Origin: Bacillota bacterium
Lineage (GTDB): Bacteria > Bacillota > Clostridia > Acetivibrionales > DSM-27016
DNA: 64,000 nucleotides
Direction of reading: 5' to 3'
Assembly: GCA_023390115.1 (NCBI GenBank)
Contig: JAEWDM010000040.1
Location: 1-64,000, forward strand
Each line of letters opens with the position of its first letter. Within the stretch, counting starts at the first letter, position 1. A program made the translations under genes and the position numbers. A model generated the notes under the pieces. It was given only the letters and a program-made list of their open reading frames with translations, was not told the origin of the DNA and did no database searches. Shown piece after piece: positions 52,910 through 61,956 of the stretch.

Positions 52910-52958
52910 TTGACAAACTAACTGCTGTTAGCTATGCTTATACTAACGAGTGTTAGTA
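52910..52958 (+). promoter_or_regulatory. promoter with twin TetR-type operators
   Basis: TTGACA (52910-52915), 17 nt and TATGCT (52933-52938). CTAAC-TGCT-GTTAG (52918-52931) fills the spacer and TACTAAC-GAGT-GTTAGTA (52941-52958) lies just after the -10 box. Both share the form CTAAC-N4-GTTAG and are centred 25 bp apart. Confidence 0.82.
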
Positions 52959-53034
52959 AGGGGTTTGTGAGAGCATAATTTTAACATGCTTTTTGTAGAG
53001 CTGTTAAAAGTGAGCTTTTAAGGAGAGGAGTATA

Positions 53035-53736
53035 ATGGAAATTACAATTATTCATGGTCAGGGGCATAAAGGCAGCACCTATCATGCCACTGCAATGATA
53101 AAGGAAAGGATCTCTGGCAGTGATACCGTTATTCACGAATATTTTATGCCCAAGGATACCCCTGCATTTTGTACGGGGTGCTGCCAGTGCATTTTAAAAG
53201 GAGAGGAAAAATGCCCCCAGCGAGATAAGGTGCGCCGAATCGAGGAATCCATGCTCCGCTCGCAGGTGCTTATTATCGATTCTCCCACATACTGCTTTGA
53301 GATGACGGGACAGCTTAAAACGCTGTTTGATCACTTCGGCTATATGTGGATGAGCCATCGTCCGAGAAGAGAGATGTTTACTAAAATAGGTATTGCGGTT
53401 TCCACCTCTGCCGGAGCTGGTCACAGGGGTGTTACAAAATCCATTGCAAGGCAGCTGAGCTGGTGGGGAGTGCCTAAAATCCACCGTGTACATTTTCGCT
53501 CCAATGCATCCGTCTGGCAAGAGGTGCCGGAGAAAATCAGGGAAAAAATGATAAAGAGAGCGGAAACGGTTTCACAAAAGGTGAAGGGGCAGCTCGGCAA
53601 AGCGAAGCCCGGTATTAGGCTCCGGTTATTATTTGGTATAATGCGGAAGGCACAAAAGTCAAATAACTGGAATATGGCTGATAAAGGCTATTGGCAAAAA
53701 AATAACTGGCTCGGAAAGGCAAGGCCCTGGAGGTGA
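53035..53736 (+). CDS. NAD(P)H-dependent FMN reductase/flavodoxin-family protein
   Basis: The 233-residue protein has the flavodoxin-like opening TIIHGQGHKGST for the FMN phosphate, a cysteine-rich loop FCTGCCQCILKGEEKC (ferredoxin- or disulfide-like) and SPTYCFEMTGQLKTLFDHFG and STSAGAGHRGV for the isoalloxazine. The C-terminal 50 residues are basic. It is 4 nt from the TetR gene downstream, so the pair forms an autoregulated unit behind the twin operators. The electron acceptor is unknown. Confidence 0.86.
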   Translation: MEITIIHGQGHKGSTYHATAMIKERISGSDTVIHEYFMPKDTPAFCTGCCQCILKGEEKCPQRDKVRRIEESMLRSQVLIIDSPTYCFEMTGQLKTLFDHFGYMWMSHRPRREMFTKIGIAVSTSAGAGHRGVTKSIARQLSWWGVPKIHRVHFRSNASVWQEVPEKIREKMIKRAETVSQKVKGQLGKAKPGIRLRLLFGIMRKAQKSNNWNMADKGYWQKNNWLGKARPWR

Positions 53737-53740
53737 AATT

Positions 53741-54373
53741 ATGGAAAACACCAAGGAAATCATTTTATATCAGGCCTTGACCTTGTTTTCCGAAAAGGGG
53801 TTTGAAGGAGTTTCTATGCGGGATATTGCAAGTGCCGTAGGCATCAAGGCTGCTTCGCTCTATAACCATTTTAGGAGCAAAAGGGATATTTTTAACAGCA
53901 TTATTGATGAAATGTCAAAGCGTTATGATGAAATGGCTGTAAAAATACAGCTTCCCATGGGAGATGTAAATGCCGTAGCTGGTAAATATATGAAGACAAC
54001 AGAGCCGGCACTTGTTGCCATTGCTAAAAATATATTCCTTTATTTTCTGAAGGATGATTTTGCCTCCAAGTACCGGCGCATGCTTTCTATTGAGCAGTTC
54101 AGAAGCACATATGCCAGTGATGTGTTCCATAACTTCTTTATTAATGGCATAATTGGTTATCAGACCATGTTATTTGATAATATGATTAAGCAGGGTGCTT
54201 TTATAAGGTGTAATCCGCATATAATGGCCCTTCACTTTTATTCACCTTTATTCATGTTACTTAGCAAATATGATTGCCGGGCCGACGGAGAAGAGGAGGC
54301 ACTCAACATTCTGGAGGATCATATAAAGCAGTTTTCAGATATTTATATGACACGGTTGATTAATGACGAGTAA
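53741..54373 (+). CDS. TetR-family repressor
   Basis: A 210-residue regulator with the N-terminal helix-turn-helix ALTLFSEKGFEGVSMRDIAS and IKAASLYNHFRSKRDIF, then a helical ligand-binding domain of the usual size without known specificity. It lies 4 nt after the flavodoxin-family gene and is followed by a strong terminator. The twin CTAAC-N4-GTTAG operators upstream are its likely target. Confidence 0.9.
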   Translation: MENTKEIILYQALTLFSEKGFEGVSMRDIASAVGIKAASLYNHFRSKRDIFNSIIDEMSKRYDEMAVKIQLPMGDVNAVAGKYMKTTEPALVAIAKNIFLYFLKDDFASKYRRMLSIEQFRSTYASDVFHNFFINGIIGYQTMLFDNMIKQGAFIRCNPHIMALHFYSPLFMLLSKYDCRADGEEEALNILEDHIKQFSDIYMTRLINDE

Positions 54374-54390
54374 ATAGAGGAGTGTAAATA

Positions 54391-54430
54391 AAGCAAAAAG
54401 TTTCGGGATCAATCCCGAAACTTTTTGCTT
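54391..54430. terminator. terminator of the TetR operon
   Basis: A stem of about 19 bp (54391-54409 with 54412-54430) containing CAAAAAGTTTCGGGA and its complement. The A/T-rich arms could terminate transcription on either strand, including the small minus-strand gene that ends at 54466. Confidence 0.93.
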
Positions 54431-54465
54431 TATGGCTGTGTAATTAAAAAAGTATTTGTCAGCAG

Positions 54466-54645
54466 CTATTTTATATTGTATTTTTGTTTAAATAATTCCT
54501 CCTGACGATGCTTGCTTCTTTGCCTGTACTTTGCATACTTCGTCAGAATAAATCCTGTTGTAATAATGCATATTATAATCAGAAGTGCGATCGTAGCTTG
54601 TTCCGGATCATCATGAAGCCATTGATAAAAATCCATTCCTAACAT
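54466..54645 (-). CDS. small single-pass membrane protein, 59 residues
   Basis: ATG 54645, with AAAGGA 8 nt upstream, opens a frame starting MLGMDFYQWLHDDPEQ, then one membrane helix (about residues 18-34, TIALLIIICIITTGFIL) and a basic tail KYAKYRQRSKHRQEE. The positive-inside rule puts the C-terminus in the cytoplasm. No family is recognised. It ends at the bidirectional terminator and is divergent from the XRE gene. Confidence 0.6.
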   Translation of the reverse strand: MLGMDFYQWLHDDPEQATIALLIIICIITTGFILTKYAKYRQRSKHRQEELFKQKYNIK

Positions 54646-54807
54646 AATTCAGTCCTTTCAAACTTATATGATTCTAAAATGATGTAAAACTGGCAATTAT
54701 GCAGTTTAGAAATAATAGAATCAATTACTTCTTTAAATATTATAATATTAGAAATAATAAAATATCAACAAAAATAATATAATTATTATGGAATACATAT
54801 GAATATG

Positions 54808-54824
54808 TTTTAGATAATCTAAAA
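54808..54824. promoter_or_regulatory. candidate operator of the XRE regulator
   Basis: TTTTAGA-TAA-TCTAAAA is a perfect 7-bp palindrome, 43 nt before the XRE start, upstream of a TATAAT at 54836-54841. It covers the -35 area, so autorepression is plausible. Confidence 0.45.
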
Positions 54825-54867
54825 TTTACTAAAATTATAATTGAGTCTTTAGAGGAGTGTGGTTTTT

Positions 54868-55227
54868 TTGAAGTTACCGGAAATGATGGCTGAATTGCGA
54901 AAAGACAGAGGGCTCTTGCAAAAGGATATCGCGCGGCTTTTAGGGGTATCCATAGGCACGGTTTCGAATTACGAAACGGGAGTTCATAATCCTGAAATTG
55001 AGAGCCTTATTAAGCTTGCCAATTATTTCGATGTTTCAGTAGACTATATGCTGGGCAGAGTGAAATTCAGATCCAGGTTAGATGTTTTAAACAGTCCCAT
55101 AATTCTTAATAGTAAAGAGATTACAGCCGGAGAGCTTCTCAATGACATTCTCACTCTTAGTAATGACGGAAAAAAGGCATTGATTGATTATCTGGAACTT
55201 TTAATTATGAGAGAAAAGAGATGTTAA
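54868..55227 (+). CDS. XRE-family transcriptional regulator
   Basis: A 119-residue protein: N-terminal XRE helix-turn-helix (residues 4-60; LLQKDIARLLGVSIGTVSNYETG, PEIESLIKLANYFDVSVDYMLGR) and a short C-terminal region ending in a helical pair that may form the dimer (AGELLNDILTLSNDGKKALI). Similar to clostridial regulators of the SinR/ImmR type. TTG 54868 is preferred, since GAGGAG (54852-54857) stands 10 nt before it and only 1 nt from GTG 54859. Confidence 0.88.
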   Translation: MKLPEMMAELRKDRGLLQKDIARLLGVSIGTVSNYETGVHNPEIESLIKLANYFDVSVDYMLGRVKFRSRLDVLNSPIILNSKEITAGELLNDILTLSNDGKKALIDYLELLIMREKRC

Positions 55228-55260
55228 AAGTTTTTATTACCTATAAAAACTCAGTTTCTA

Positions 55261-55278
55261 ATTCGATTTTCATCGAAT
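55261..55278. promoter_or_regulatory. palindrome between the XRE and SDR genes
   Basis: ATTCGAT-TTTC-ATCGAAT, perfect 7-bp arms, 82 nt before the SDR start. It could be an operator; it lacks a T run for termination. Confidence 0.35.
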
Positions 55279-55359
55279 AATATTAAATTAGCCAGTTCTA
55301 TTATGATACAATATTAGTTATTGAAGGCTTTTTAGAGACATTTACAGGGAGGGATTTAG

Positions 55360-56085
55360 TTGTTGCAATTGAATGGAGGGACGGCCTTAATTACGGGAGC
55401 CTCGAGAGGTATAGGAAAGGCCATAGCAAAAAGTCTGGCTGAAAATGGGGTAAATCTGGCATTGGCAGGCAGATCTCGAGAGGGGCTTGAAAGCCTGAAG
55501 GGTGAGCTAAGGGATTTTAAAATTGACGTATTGCTCTGTGAGGGGGATCTTGCAGCCCCCGAAATACCTCGGGAGCTGATAAGAAAGACCATAGAATATT
55601 TCGGGCAGCTTGATATACTCATTAATAATGCAGGTATAGCATATCCTAAGCCTTTAAGTGAGACTACGGCAAATGAGTGGGATTTTCATATGGCGGTAAA
55701 TGCAAGGGCGCCCTTTCTGTTGAGCCGTGAGGCGCTTCCGTACCTGAAAAAATCCGAAATGGCAACAATAATAAACATATCCTCTGTGGTAGGATATAAA
55801 GGATATATAAACCAGGGCGCGTATACTGCTTCCAAGCATGCTCTGGCGGGAATGACAAAGGTGCTGGCCCAGGAGGTGTTCAACGACGGCATAAGGGTTC
55901 ATATTATTGCTCCCGGGGGTGTTGATACCGACATGCTATCGCAGACAAGGCCGGATTTGGACAGGTCTATGCTTGCGTCACCGGAGGAAATTGCCGACAT
56001 TGTAATGTTCATTTTGACCCATAGAGGGAAAGCGGTAATGGATGAAATTAATATAAGAAGGTATTCCAACAGCCCATGGAAATAG
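55360..56085 (+). CDS. short-chain dehydrogenase/reductase
   Basis: A classical SDR of 241 residues with TGASRGIGKA (NAD(P)-binding), NNAGIAY, the catalytic Ser in INISSVVG and YTASK with Tyr and Lys. Substrate unknown; the family includes FabG-type and sugar or sterol oxidoreductases. TTG 55360 follows AGGGAGGG. It is 15 nt from the deacylase gene and likely co-transcribed. Confidence 0.9.
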   Translation: MLQLNGGTALITGASRGIGKAIAKSLAENGVNLALAGRSREGLESLKGELRDFKIDVLLCEGDLAAPEIPRELIRKTIEYFGQLDILINNAGIAYPKPLSETTANEWDFHMAVNARAPFLLSREALPYLKKSEMATIINISSVVGYKGYINQGAYTASKHALAGMTKVLAQEVFNDGIRVHIIAPGGVDTDMLSQTRPDLDRSMLASPEEIADIVMFILTHRGKAVMDEINIRRYSNSPWK

Positions 56086-56100
56086 TGCGGAGGCTTTGGC

Positions 56101-56616
56101 TTGAAAAAGAGGGGCAGAGATAAGAATATGCAGGATGAATTGATTTTAAAAACACTGGAGAAACTGGGAATACGGTACGAGAGAGTGGAGCATCCTCCTG
56201 TTTTCACGGTATCTGAGGCAAAGGCCTTTGGAAGCTTTGAGGCGGATGGATGCAAGAACCTGTTTTTATATGATAAAAAGGCTGATAAGCATTATTTGGT
56301 TGTTATGCTGGAGGATAAAAAAGCCCACTCCAATACCATCCGTAAGCAGGTCAAAGCCAGAAGCCTGGTTTTTGGAAGTGAGGAGGAGCTTAAGAGGCTT
56401 TTAGGGGTAACTCCGGGATCGGTAAGCCCTTTAGGGATAGTAAATGATAAAGACAGAGCGGTAACGGTTTTGATTGATGAGGATTTGCCCCGCTGCAGCA
56501 GGGTATGCTTTCACCCCAATATCAATACCTCAACTCTGGTTATGAAATACAGCGATTTTGAAAGGTTTATACAGTGGTGCGGAAATGAGTACAGGTTTAT
56601 TTGCGTTACAAATTAA
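56101..56616 (+). CDS. ProX/YbaK-type aminoacyl-tRNA deacylase
   Basis: The protein (171 residues) belongs to the YbaK/ProX editing family, which hydrolyses mischarged Ala- or Cys-tRNA(Pro). Features are YERVEHPPVFTVSEA, CKNLFLYDKK, HYLVVMLEDKK and LGVTPGSVSPLGIVNDKD; ending INTSTLVMKYSDFERFI. TTG 56101 has GGAGG 7 nt before it; ATG 56128 is an alternative. Confidence 0.9.
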   Translation: MKKRGRDKNMQDELILKTLEKLGIRYERVEHPPVFTVSEAKAFGSFEADGCKNLFLYDKKADKHYLVVMLEDKKAHSNTIRKQVKARSLVFGSEEELKRLLGVTPGSVSPLGIVNDKDRAVTVLIDEDLPRCSRVCFHPNINTSTLVMKYSDFERFIQWCGNEYRFICVTN

Positions 56617-56648
56617 ATTAGCGATGTTTTATTTTAAGGAGGTGTGTC

Positions 56649-57158
56649 ATGAGCGAAAACAGCCCCGGTACAGTTATCCATAATCTCCCCCCCATATACG
56701 GGAAAAACTCCAGGATTCTGATTCTCGGCACTATGCCTTCAGTTAAATCCAGAGAGGCTAATTTTTATTATATGAACCCCCATAACCTTTTCTGGAGGGT
56801 ACTGTCCGGGGTTCTGGAGGAAGCCCTTCCTCAGACGGTGGAGGCGAAGACCGATATGCTTATGAGAAGGGGGGTTGCGGTATGGGATGTGTTAAAAAGC
56901 TGTGAAATTGAAGGGTCTTTGGACAGCACAATAAAAAATCCCGTACCAAATGATTTTTCCCCTATATTCAATACTGCCAAAATAAAAGCGGTATTTACGG
57001 CAGGCAATAAGGCTACAAGCCTGTATAAAAGATACTGCAGGGCCGATGTCGGAATGGAAAGCATTTACCTGCCCTCTACAAGTCCTGCCAACAGGAAGCA
57101 TTATTCATATGAGAGGATATACGAGGGCTGGAAGGCCATACTGCCGTATTTAAAATGA
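56649..57158 (+). CDS. DNA-deoxyinosine (hypoxanthine-DNA) glycosylase, UDG superfamily
   Basis: A 169-residue repair enzyme of the HDG/MUG-like branch: LILGTMPSVKSREANFYYMN carries the first UDG motif, NPHNLFWRVL the active-site Asn region and YLPSTSPANRK the second motif (SPA-N in place of HPS). It removes deaminated adenine from DNA. AAGGAGG lies before the ATG. It lies 32 nt after the deacylase gene; whether this is an operon is unclear. Confidence 0.85.
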   Translation: MSENSPGTVIHNLPPIYGKNSRILILGTMPSVKSREANFYYMNPHNLFWRVLSGVLEEALPQTVEAKTDMLMRRGVAVWDVLKSCEIEGSLDSTIKNPVPNDFSPIFNTAKIKAVFTAGNKATSLYKRYCRADVGMESIYLPSTSPANRKHYSYERIYEGWKAILPYLK

Positions 57159-57205
57159 GGCGCTTTGAGCTCCGGAAGGTTACATAATCTGTAAGGGTTG
57201 AATTG

Positions 57206-57234
57206 TTGCGGTTTAAATTCTTCTGTGTTATGAT
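57206..57234 (+). promoter_or_regulatory. candidate promoter of the two-component genes
   Basis: TTGCGG (57206-57211), 17 nt and TATGAT (57229-57234), about 115 nt before the regulator start. Confidence 0.55.
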
Positions 57235-57349
57235 CACAGTAACAGAGAAAATTTCTTTTTCCAAGCTATATGTCCTGGAACCATCTATAATTCAAAGAAT
57301 AAATTTTAATTGCTTATGCTTAAAGGCCGCGGAGTAGTGGAGGTAAAAC

Positions 57350-58948
57350 ATGAGATTGCTGATAGTAGAGGATGAAGAATACACAAGGATGGGAATAGCT
57401 TCCATGCTTCCGTGGGAGGAAATGGGCATAGCCGGCGTTGAAACGGCCGATGATGGAATAAATGCCATAGCGGCGGCAGAGGTATTTAAGCCTGATATTA
57501 TTTTAACTGACGTAAGAATGCCCAGAATGGATGGGATAAAAATGTCTTTTAAAATAAGGGAATTTATTCCGGGATGCAGCATAATTTTTATGAGCGGCTA
57601 TTCAGACAAGGAGTACCTTAAATCTGCAATTAAGCTTTCGGCTGTAAATTATATCGAAAAGCCTATAAATCTGGATGAGCTTAAGACAACTATTGAGAGC
57701 ACCGTGCGGCAGCGTTTGGACGAGGAAGCGGAAAAAGAAAAAAACATTCAAATCAACCGGCAGCTTAATAGCACTATCCCTGCCCTCAAAAATCAGATTG
57801 CTCTGGGCCTTATCAAAAAGAGCACCATTAACGCGCAGCTTGTCGATTATTTAAATATTTGCTTTCCGGGTATAAGACAAAATCAGAGGTACATCACCCT
57901 TCTGGTTTCAATTTTTGGCGGAAATAAAAAAATTACAGGCTTTAGGGAGACTATGCAGAATGCGGTTTGTGATCTCTTAAGCAGCAGGCTTTCTCTTGAG
58001 GGGCTTGATACGGTAATGGTGGCGAAAAGGGATGAGACTGTTATTGTCGTGCATATCAGTCTGTCAAACAAAAGCGGAATGCCTGTTGAGAACAGTGAAA
58101 TAGGGAATATGTGCTACAGGCTGTCCGGCATACTGGAGAGCTTTTGTGATTTTATGATTGTGACCGGAGCTCCCGTAGACAATCTTTTTGACTTATACGA
58201 GTCTTATAACACCGCTGTTATTGCTCTTCAGAGAGGCTTCTTTTACAAGCCGTGCACAGTGCTTTTTTATGAGGAAAGACACATCAGCCTTTGCTTTGAA
58301 TTCAGCGATGATATGATACTGAGCTTTTATAGGGCTCTGCAAAGTAACAACAGGGAGGAATGTATTTCTTTCATAAAGGAAATAGTGGAAGAGCTCCGCA
58401 AATATGACGGAACGCCAACAAGCCGTGTGAAGGATTTTTTTGCAAAGGTGGTTTTGCAGATTGAGCGGGTGGCGCAGATGAATGGCGGGAGTATATTTGA
58501 GGAAAATGAAAGCCCGGAAGCATCGCGCGATCTTATGTTTCAGCTTTACTTCCTCTCGGAAATTGAAAGCTATGTCATTGCCAGGCTCGATATTTTCTTT
58601 AAGGCTATGGATGAAAACCGCACGGAAAATATACTGGCGCAAAAGATAAAGAGGTATATCAAGGAAAATTCGAGTGATCAGAGTCTCTCCTTAAACAGCA
58701 TCTCAGGGCACTTTTGCCTTTCAGGCTCATACATCTGTGTTATTTTCAAAAAGGAGACGGGAATTACTATAAACCAGTATATCAGCGAATGCAGAATGGA
58801 AAGTGCCAGGGAGTATCTGGAAAACAGCACCCGCAAGATTAAGGAGATTGCAGTGCTGGTAGGCTATAATGACTGCAATTATTTTACAAAGGCCTTTAAA
58901 AAAAATGTTGGGATTACTCCTCAGGAATACAGGGAGATTAAGTCATGA
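57350..58948 (+). CDS. AraC-type response regulator (YesN family)
   Basis: A 532-residue regulator with receiver domain (VEDEEYTRMGIASM, phosphoacceptor in ILTDVRMPRMDG), a long linker of about 290 residues and a C-terminal AraC double helix-turn-helix (SGHFCLSGSYICVIFKKETG, VGYNDCNYFTKAFKKNVG). YesN-type proteins activate adjacent carbohydrate uptake genes. It overlaps the sensor kinase by 4 nt (ATGA). Confidence 0.92.
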   Translation: MRLLIVEDEEYTRMGIASMLPWEEMGIAGVETADDGINAIAAAEVFKPDIILTDVRMPRMDGIKMSFKIREFIPGCSIIFMSGYSDKEYLKSAIKLSAVNYIEKPINLDELKTTIESTVRQRLDEEAEKEKNIQINRQLNSTIPALKNQIALGLIKKSTINAQLVDYLNICFPGIRQNQRYITLLVSIFGGNKKITGFRETMQNAVCDLLSSRLSLEGLDTVMVAKRDETVIVVHISLSNKSGMPVENSEIGNMCYRLSGILESFCDFMIVTGAPVDNLFDLYESYNTAVIALQRGFFYKPCTVLFYEERHISLCFEFSDDMILSFYRALQSNNREECISFIKEIVEELRKYDGTPTSRVKDFFAKVVLQIERVAQMNGGSIFEENESPEASRDLMFQLYFLSEIESYVIARLDIFFKAMDENRTENILAQKIKRYIKENSSDQSLSLNSISGHFCLSGSYICVIFKKETGITINQYISECRMESAREYLENSTRKIKEIAVLVGYNDCNYFTKAFKKNVGITPQEYREIKS

Positions 58949-60762
58949 TGCTTTTAAAGCTTATCAGAAGTGTTGTTCAAAGCTTTTACGATATGAAGCT
59001 AAGGCATAAGCTTATGCTGTCATATTTCATTCTGATTTCTCTGACACTTGGCGTACTGTCCACGGTGATTTTTAATATCAGCTCTGCTGCAATACGCTCA
59101 AGGGTGGCATTTTCTACTGAGCAAAGCTTTAACCAGACATGCTCCTTTCTTTCCTATAAAATGTATAAAATCATTGCGGTATCTGATATTCTGGCCGTGG
59201 ACAGTACTTTAAGTTCAATTATTAATAAGGATTTGAGCAATTATGAAAATATTGAGCAGATTGAAGACATGAGGACTATCCAGACATTTTTAAAATCCTT
59301 TCAGGACGAGCACGATATTTACAGGATACGCCTGTATGTCCATGATGGCTTGCTTTACTCGGAGGGTAATGCCAATATAGGAAATTTTACAAGGGCAAAA
59401 GAAACCTACTGGGGGAAAAAGCTGATGGAGAGCAACACAAAGGTATTATGCCTGCCATATCAGTATATCTCAGGCTCTGAGAGCAACAGCGCGGAGGTTC
59501 TATCCATTGCCCGGGTAATGAAAAATCAAAACAATTATCTTCAAATTGCAGGAATGATTCGTGTGGATATTGAAAAGCAGGGCATTGTAGATATCCTGAA
59601 GGATGCCGACTCCACAACGGATAGTATTACGTATTTAGTCAACAGCAGCGGTATTGTCGTAGCAGCCTCTAATGAGGCTAATCTCAAGAGCTTTAAAATT
59701 GAGGATCGCCAGATGCCGGAATTGCCGTCAGGAGAGGGGCTTAAGGAGACAAGGATTAATAGCCGGAACGTGCTGCTTATGAAGACTCTGATACAGGGCA
59801 CCGACTGGACCATGGTTACAATTGTTCCATACAGCTCCTTTATGCATGAAATCAACCAGCTTGGAAAGCTTGTAATGGCTCTGGCTATTGGAACAGGCTT
59901 GCTGGCGTTTATGCTGGCGTATTTAATTTCTTTTACAGTTACAAAAAGAATTTCCGCCTTAAGCACCCGTATGAAGGAGGCACAAACGGGAAGCCTGGCT
60001 GCAATTACCGGGGATTCCCATAAGGACGAGGTAGGTGTTCTTTTTGACAGCTATAACTTTATGATTTACAGGATAAAGCAGCTCATAGGCAAGCAGTATG
60101 AAATGGGAAAGGAGCTGAAGAGCGCCGAGCTAAAGGCACTGCAGTCTCAAATTAATCCTCATTTCCTTTACAATACACTGGACATGATTAATTGGCTCAG
60201 CTATCAGAACAAGCTAACGGAAATCAATTCAGTCGTGAGTTCACTTGCAAGCTTTTATAAGCTGACCTTAAACAAAGGAAGAGATATGGTGACTATCAAT
60301 GATGAAATAAAGCATGCCGGCTGCTATTTAAAAATACAGGACATAAGATTTGGAGGGCAAATTTCCTTTTTGCTGGATGTTGACCCCGTACTGCTGCAGT
60401 ATGCCATTCCCAAAATTACTCTTCAGCCCATTGTTGAGAATGCCATTCATCACGGTATACTTGAAAAGGAAAGCAAGCGGGGAACGGTAAGCATCAGAGG
60501 GCATATGTACGGGGAGGATATTATAATTTGCGTTCAGGACGATGGTGTAGGCATACCTGGCGATAAATTCGGAGATTTGACTGATGCTGAAGCTCCTTCC
60601 GGAGGAGGCAGCAGGTACGGGTTAAGAAATATCAACCAGAGAATAAAGCTAATATATGGCGAGCAGTATGGGTTGGCCTTCAGGACTCCTGAGAATGGCG
60701 GTACGGAGGTTGAAATCAGATTATCCGCAGTTCACTTAAACGAGGTGGCAACAGAGGGCTGA
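58945..60762 (+). CDS. sensor histidine kinase (YesM family)
   Basis: A 605-residue membrane kinase: helices at about 23-42 and 305-330 enclose a dCache-like extracellular domain; HAMP follows, then the His_kinase box LQSQINPHFLYNTLDMINW and HATPase with NAIHHGI, DDGVGIPG and YGLRNINQR. It is the partner of the YesN regulator and probably senses an oligosaccharide or its binding protein. Confidence 0.92.
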   Translation: MMLLKLIRSVVQSFYDMKLRHKLMLSYFILISLTLGVLSTVIFNISSAAIRSRVAFSTEQSFNQTCSFLSYKMYKIIAVSDILAVDSTLSSIINKDLSNYENIEQIEDMRTIQTFLKSFQDEHDIYRIRLYVHDGLLYSEGNANIGNFTRAKETYWGKKLMESNTKVLCLPYQYISGSESNSAEVLSIARVMKNQNNYLQIAGMIRVDIEKQGIVDILKDADSTTDSITYLVNSSGIVVAASNEANLKSFKIEDRQMPELPSGEGLKETRINSRNVLLMKTLIQGTDWTMVTIVPYSSFMHEINQLGKLVMALAIGTGLLAFMLAYLISFTVTKRISALSTRMKEAQTGSLAAITGDSHKDEVGVLFDSYNFMIYRIKQLIGKQYEMGKELKSAELKALQSQINPHFLYNTLDMINWLSYQNKLTEINSVVSSLASFYKLTLNKGRDMVTINDEIKHAGCYLKIQDIRFGGQISFLLDVDPVLLQYAIPKITLQPIVENAIHHGILEKESKRGTVSIRGHMYGEDIIICVQDDGVGIPGDKFGDLTDAEAPSGGGSRYGLRNINQRIKLIYGEQYGLAFRTPENGGTEVEIRLSAVHLNEVATEG

Positions 60763-60784
60763 AATTATTTCTTTTTAAATGATG

Positions 60785-60815
60785 AGCTGGTGTATTAATA
60801 CATCAGCTTATTTTT
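60785..60815 (+). terminator. terminator between the two-component and transporter genes
   Basis: AGCTGGTGTATT (60785-60796) pairs with AATACATCAGCT (60797-60808) with one G-T, followed by TATTTTTA. The importer genes therefore likely have their own promoter in 60820-60940. Confidence 0.78.
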
Positions 60816-60945
60816 ATGAATCGCCGGATTTTAAAAGATATTACCCTTTACATAAAGACTTTACGATTTACCCGGGGAATACTGTCTGGTATTATAAATA
60901 CAACAGATAAAGTTTACATCATCTTACTTAGGAAGTGAAATCTCA

Positions 60946-61905
60946 ATGGGTATTTTTAATAAAAATAAGGACACACTCAGTTTCAGAGGAAGGGGAGCCT
61001 TCCTTAGCGAGATAAGGCGCAATAAAACCCTGCTTATCATGCTGCTGCCGGCGGTGGCTCTGGTTTTTGTTTTTGCTTATATGCCTATGGGCGGCATGGT
61101 GCTTGCATTTAAGCAATTTAAATATGACGATGGAATATTCGGCAGTCCATGGGTGGGGTTTAATAATTTTAAGTTTTTCTTCCTGTCGGGCCAGGCATTC
61201 AGGGTTACGTTAAATACTTTTTTATATAACCTTGCGTTTATAGTTGTAAATACTGTTCTGCAGATTGGATTGGCGGTAATGCTAAGTGAGCTCACAGGAA
61301 AGTATTTTAAGAAGCTTACCCAGTCGTTTATTTTTCTGCCATATTTTGTTTCATGGGTAATTGTAGGCTCCATTGCGTATAACCTGCTGAATTACGAAAG
61401 CGGCTCTTTAAATTCCCTGCTTGGCATACTGGGCCTGGAGCCTGTGAATGCATATGCCGAGCCCTCATGGTGGAAATATATTATTGTAATTTTCTCAGCA
61501 TGGAAGAATGTCGGATATGGAATGATTGTATATCTGGCTGCAGTAATGGGTATAGATACTCAATTATATGAGTCGTCAGAAATAGACGGGGCAAACATTT
61601 TTCAAAGAATCCGCCATATCACTCTTCCAAGTATTACGCCTACAATGGTTACCCTGGTGCTGCTTGAGGTGGGGAAAATATTCAGGGGGAATCTGGATTT
61701 ATTCTACCAGCTTATAGGGAATAACGGTATGCTTTTTGATGCAACCGATGTAATTGATACATTTGTATTCCGCTCGCTTACCCAGTCCGGAGAAATAGGA
61801 ATGGCTGCGGCGACAGGCTTTTACCAGTCGGTTTTGTGTTTTGTGACCATTATACTTGTTAACGGAATTGTAAAGAGAGTCCAAAAGGATTATGCGTTGT
61901 TTTAG
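60946..61905 (+). CDS. sugar ABC importer permease, LplB/YtcQ-type partner
   Basis: A six-helix permease (319 residues) of the CUT1 group: RNKTLLIMLLPAVALVFVFAY starts the membrane part, and the EAA loop YESSEIDGANIFQRIRHITLP marks the ATPase docking site. Typical partner of polysaccharide-linked LplABC systems; the ATPase is expected to be a shared MsmK-like protein elsewhere. It precedes the second permease by about 50 nt. Confidence 0.92.
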   Translation: MGIFNKNKDTLSFRGRGAFLSEIRRNKTLLIMLLPAVALVFVFAYMPMGGMVLAFKQFKYDDGIFGSPWVGFNNFKFFFLSGQAFRVTLNTFLYNLAFIVVNTVLQIGLAVMLSELTGKYFKKLTQSFIFLPYFVSWVIVGSIAYNLLNYESGSLNSLLGILGLEPVNAYAEPSWWKYIIVIFSAWKNVGYGMIVYLAAVMGIDTQLYESSEIDGANIFQRIRHITLPSITPTMVTLVLLEVGKIFRGNLDLFYQLIGNNGMLFDATDVIDTFVFRSLTQSGEIGMAAATGFYQSVLCFVTIILVNGIVKRVQKDYALF

Positions 61906-61956
61906 TATCCTGTGGCAGAATCAATCTATATTTTTATAATGATCGGAGGTGAAAAA

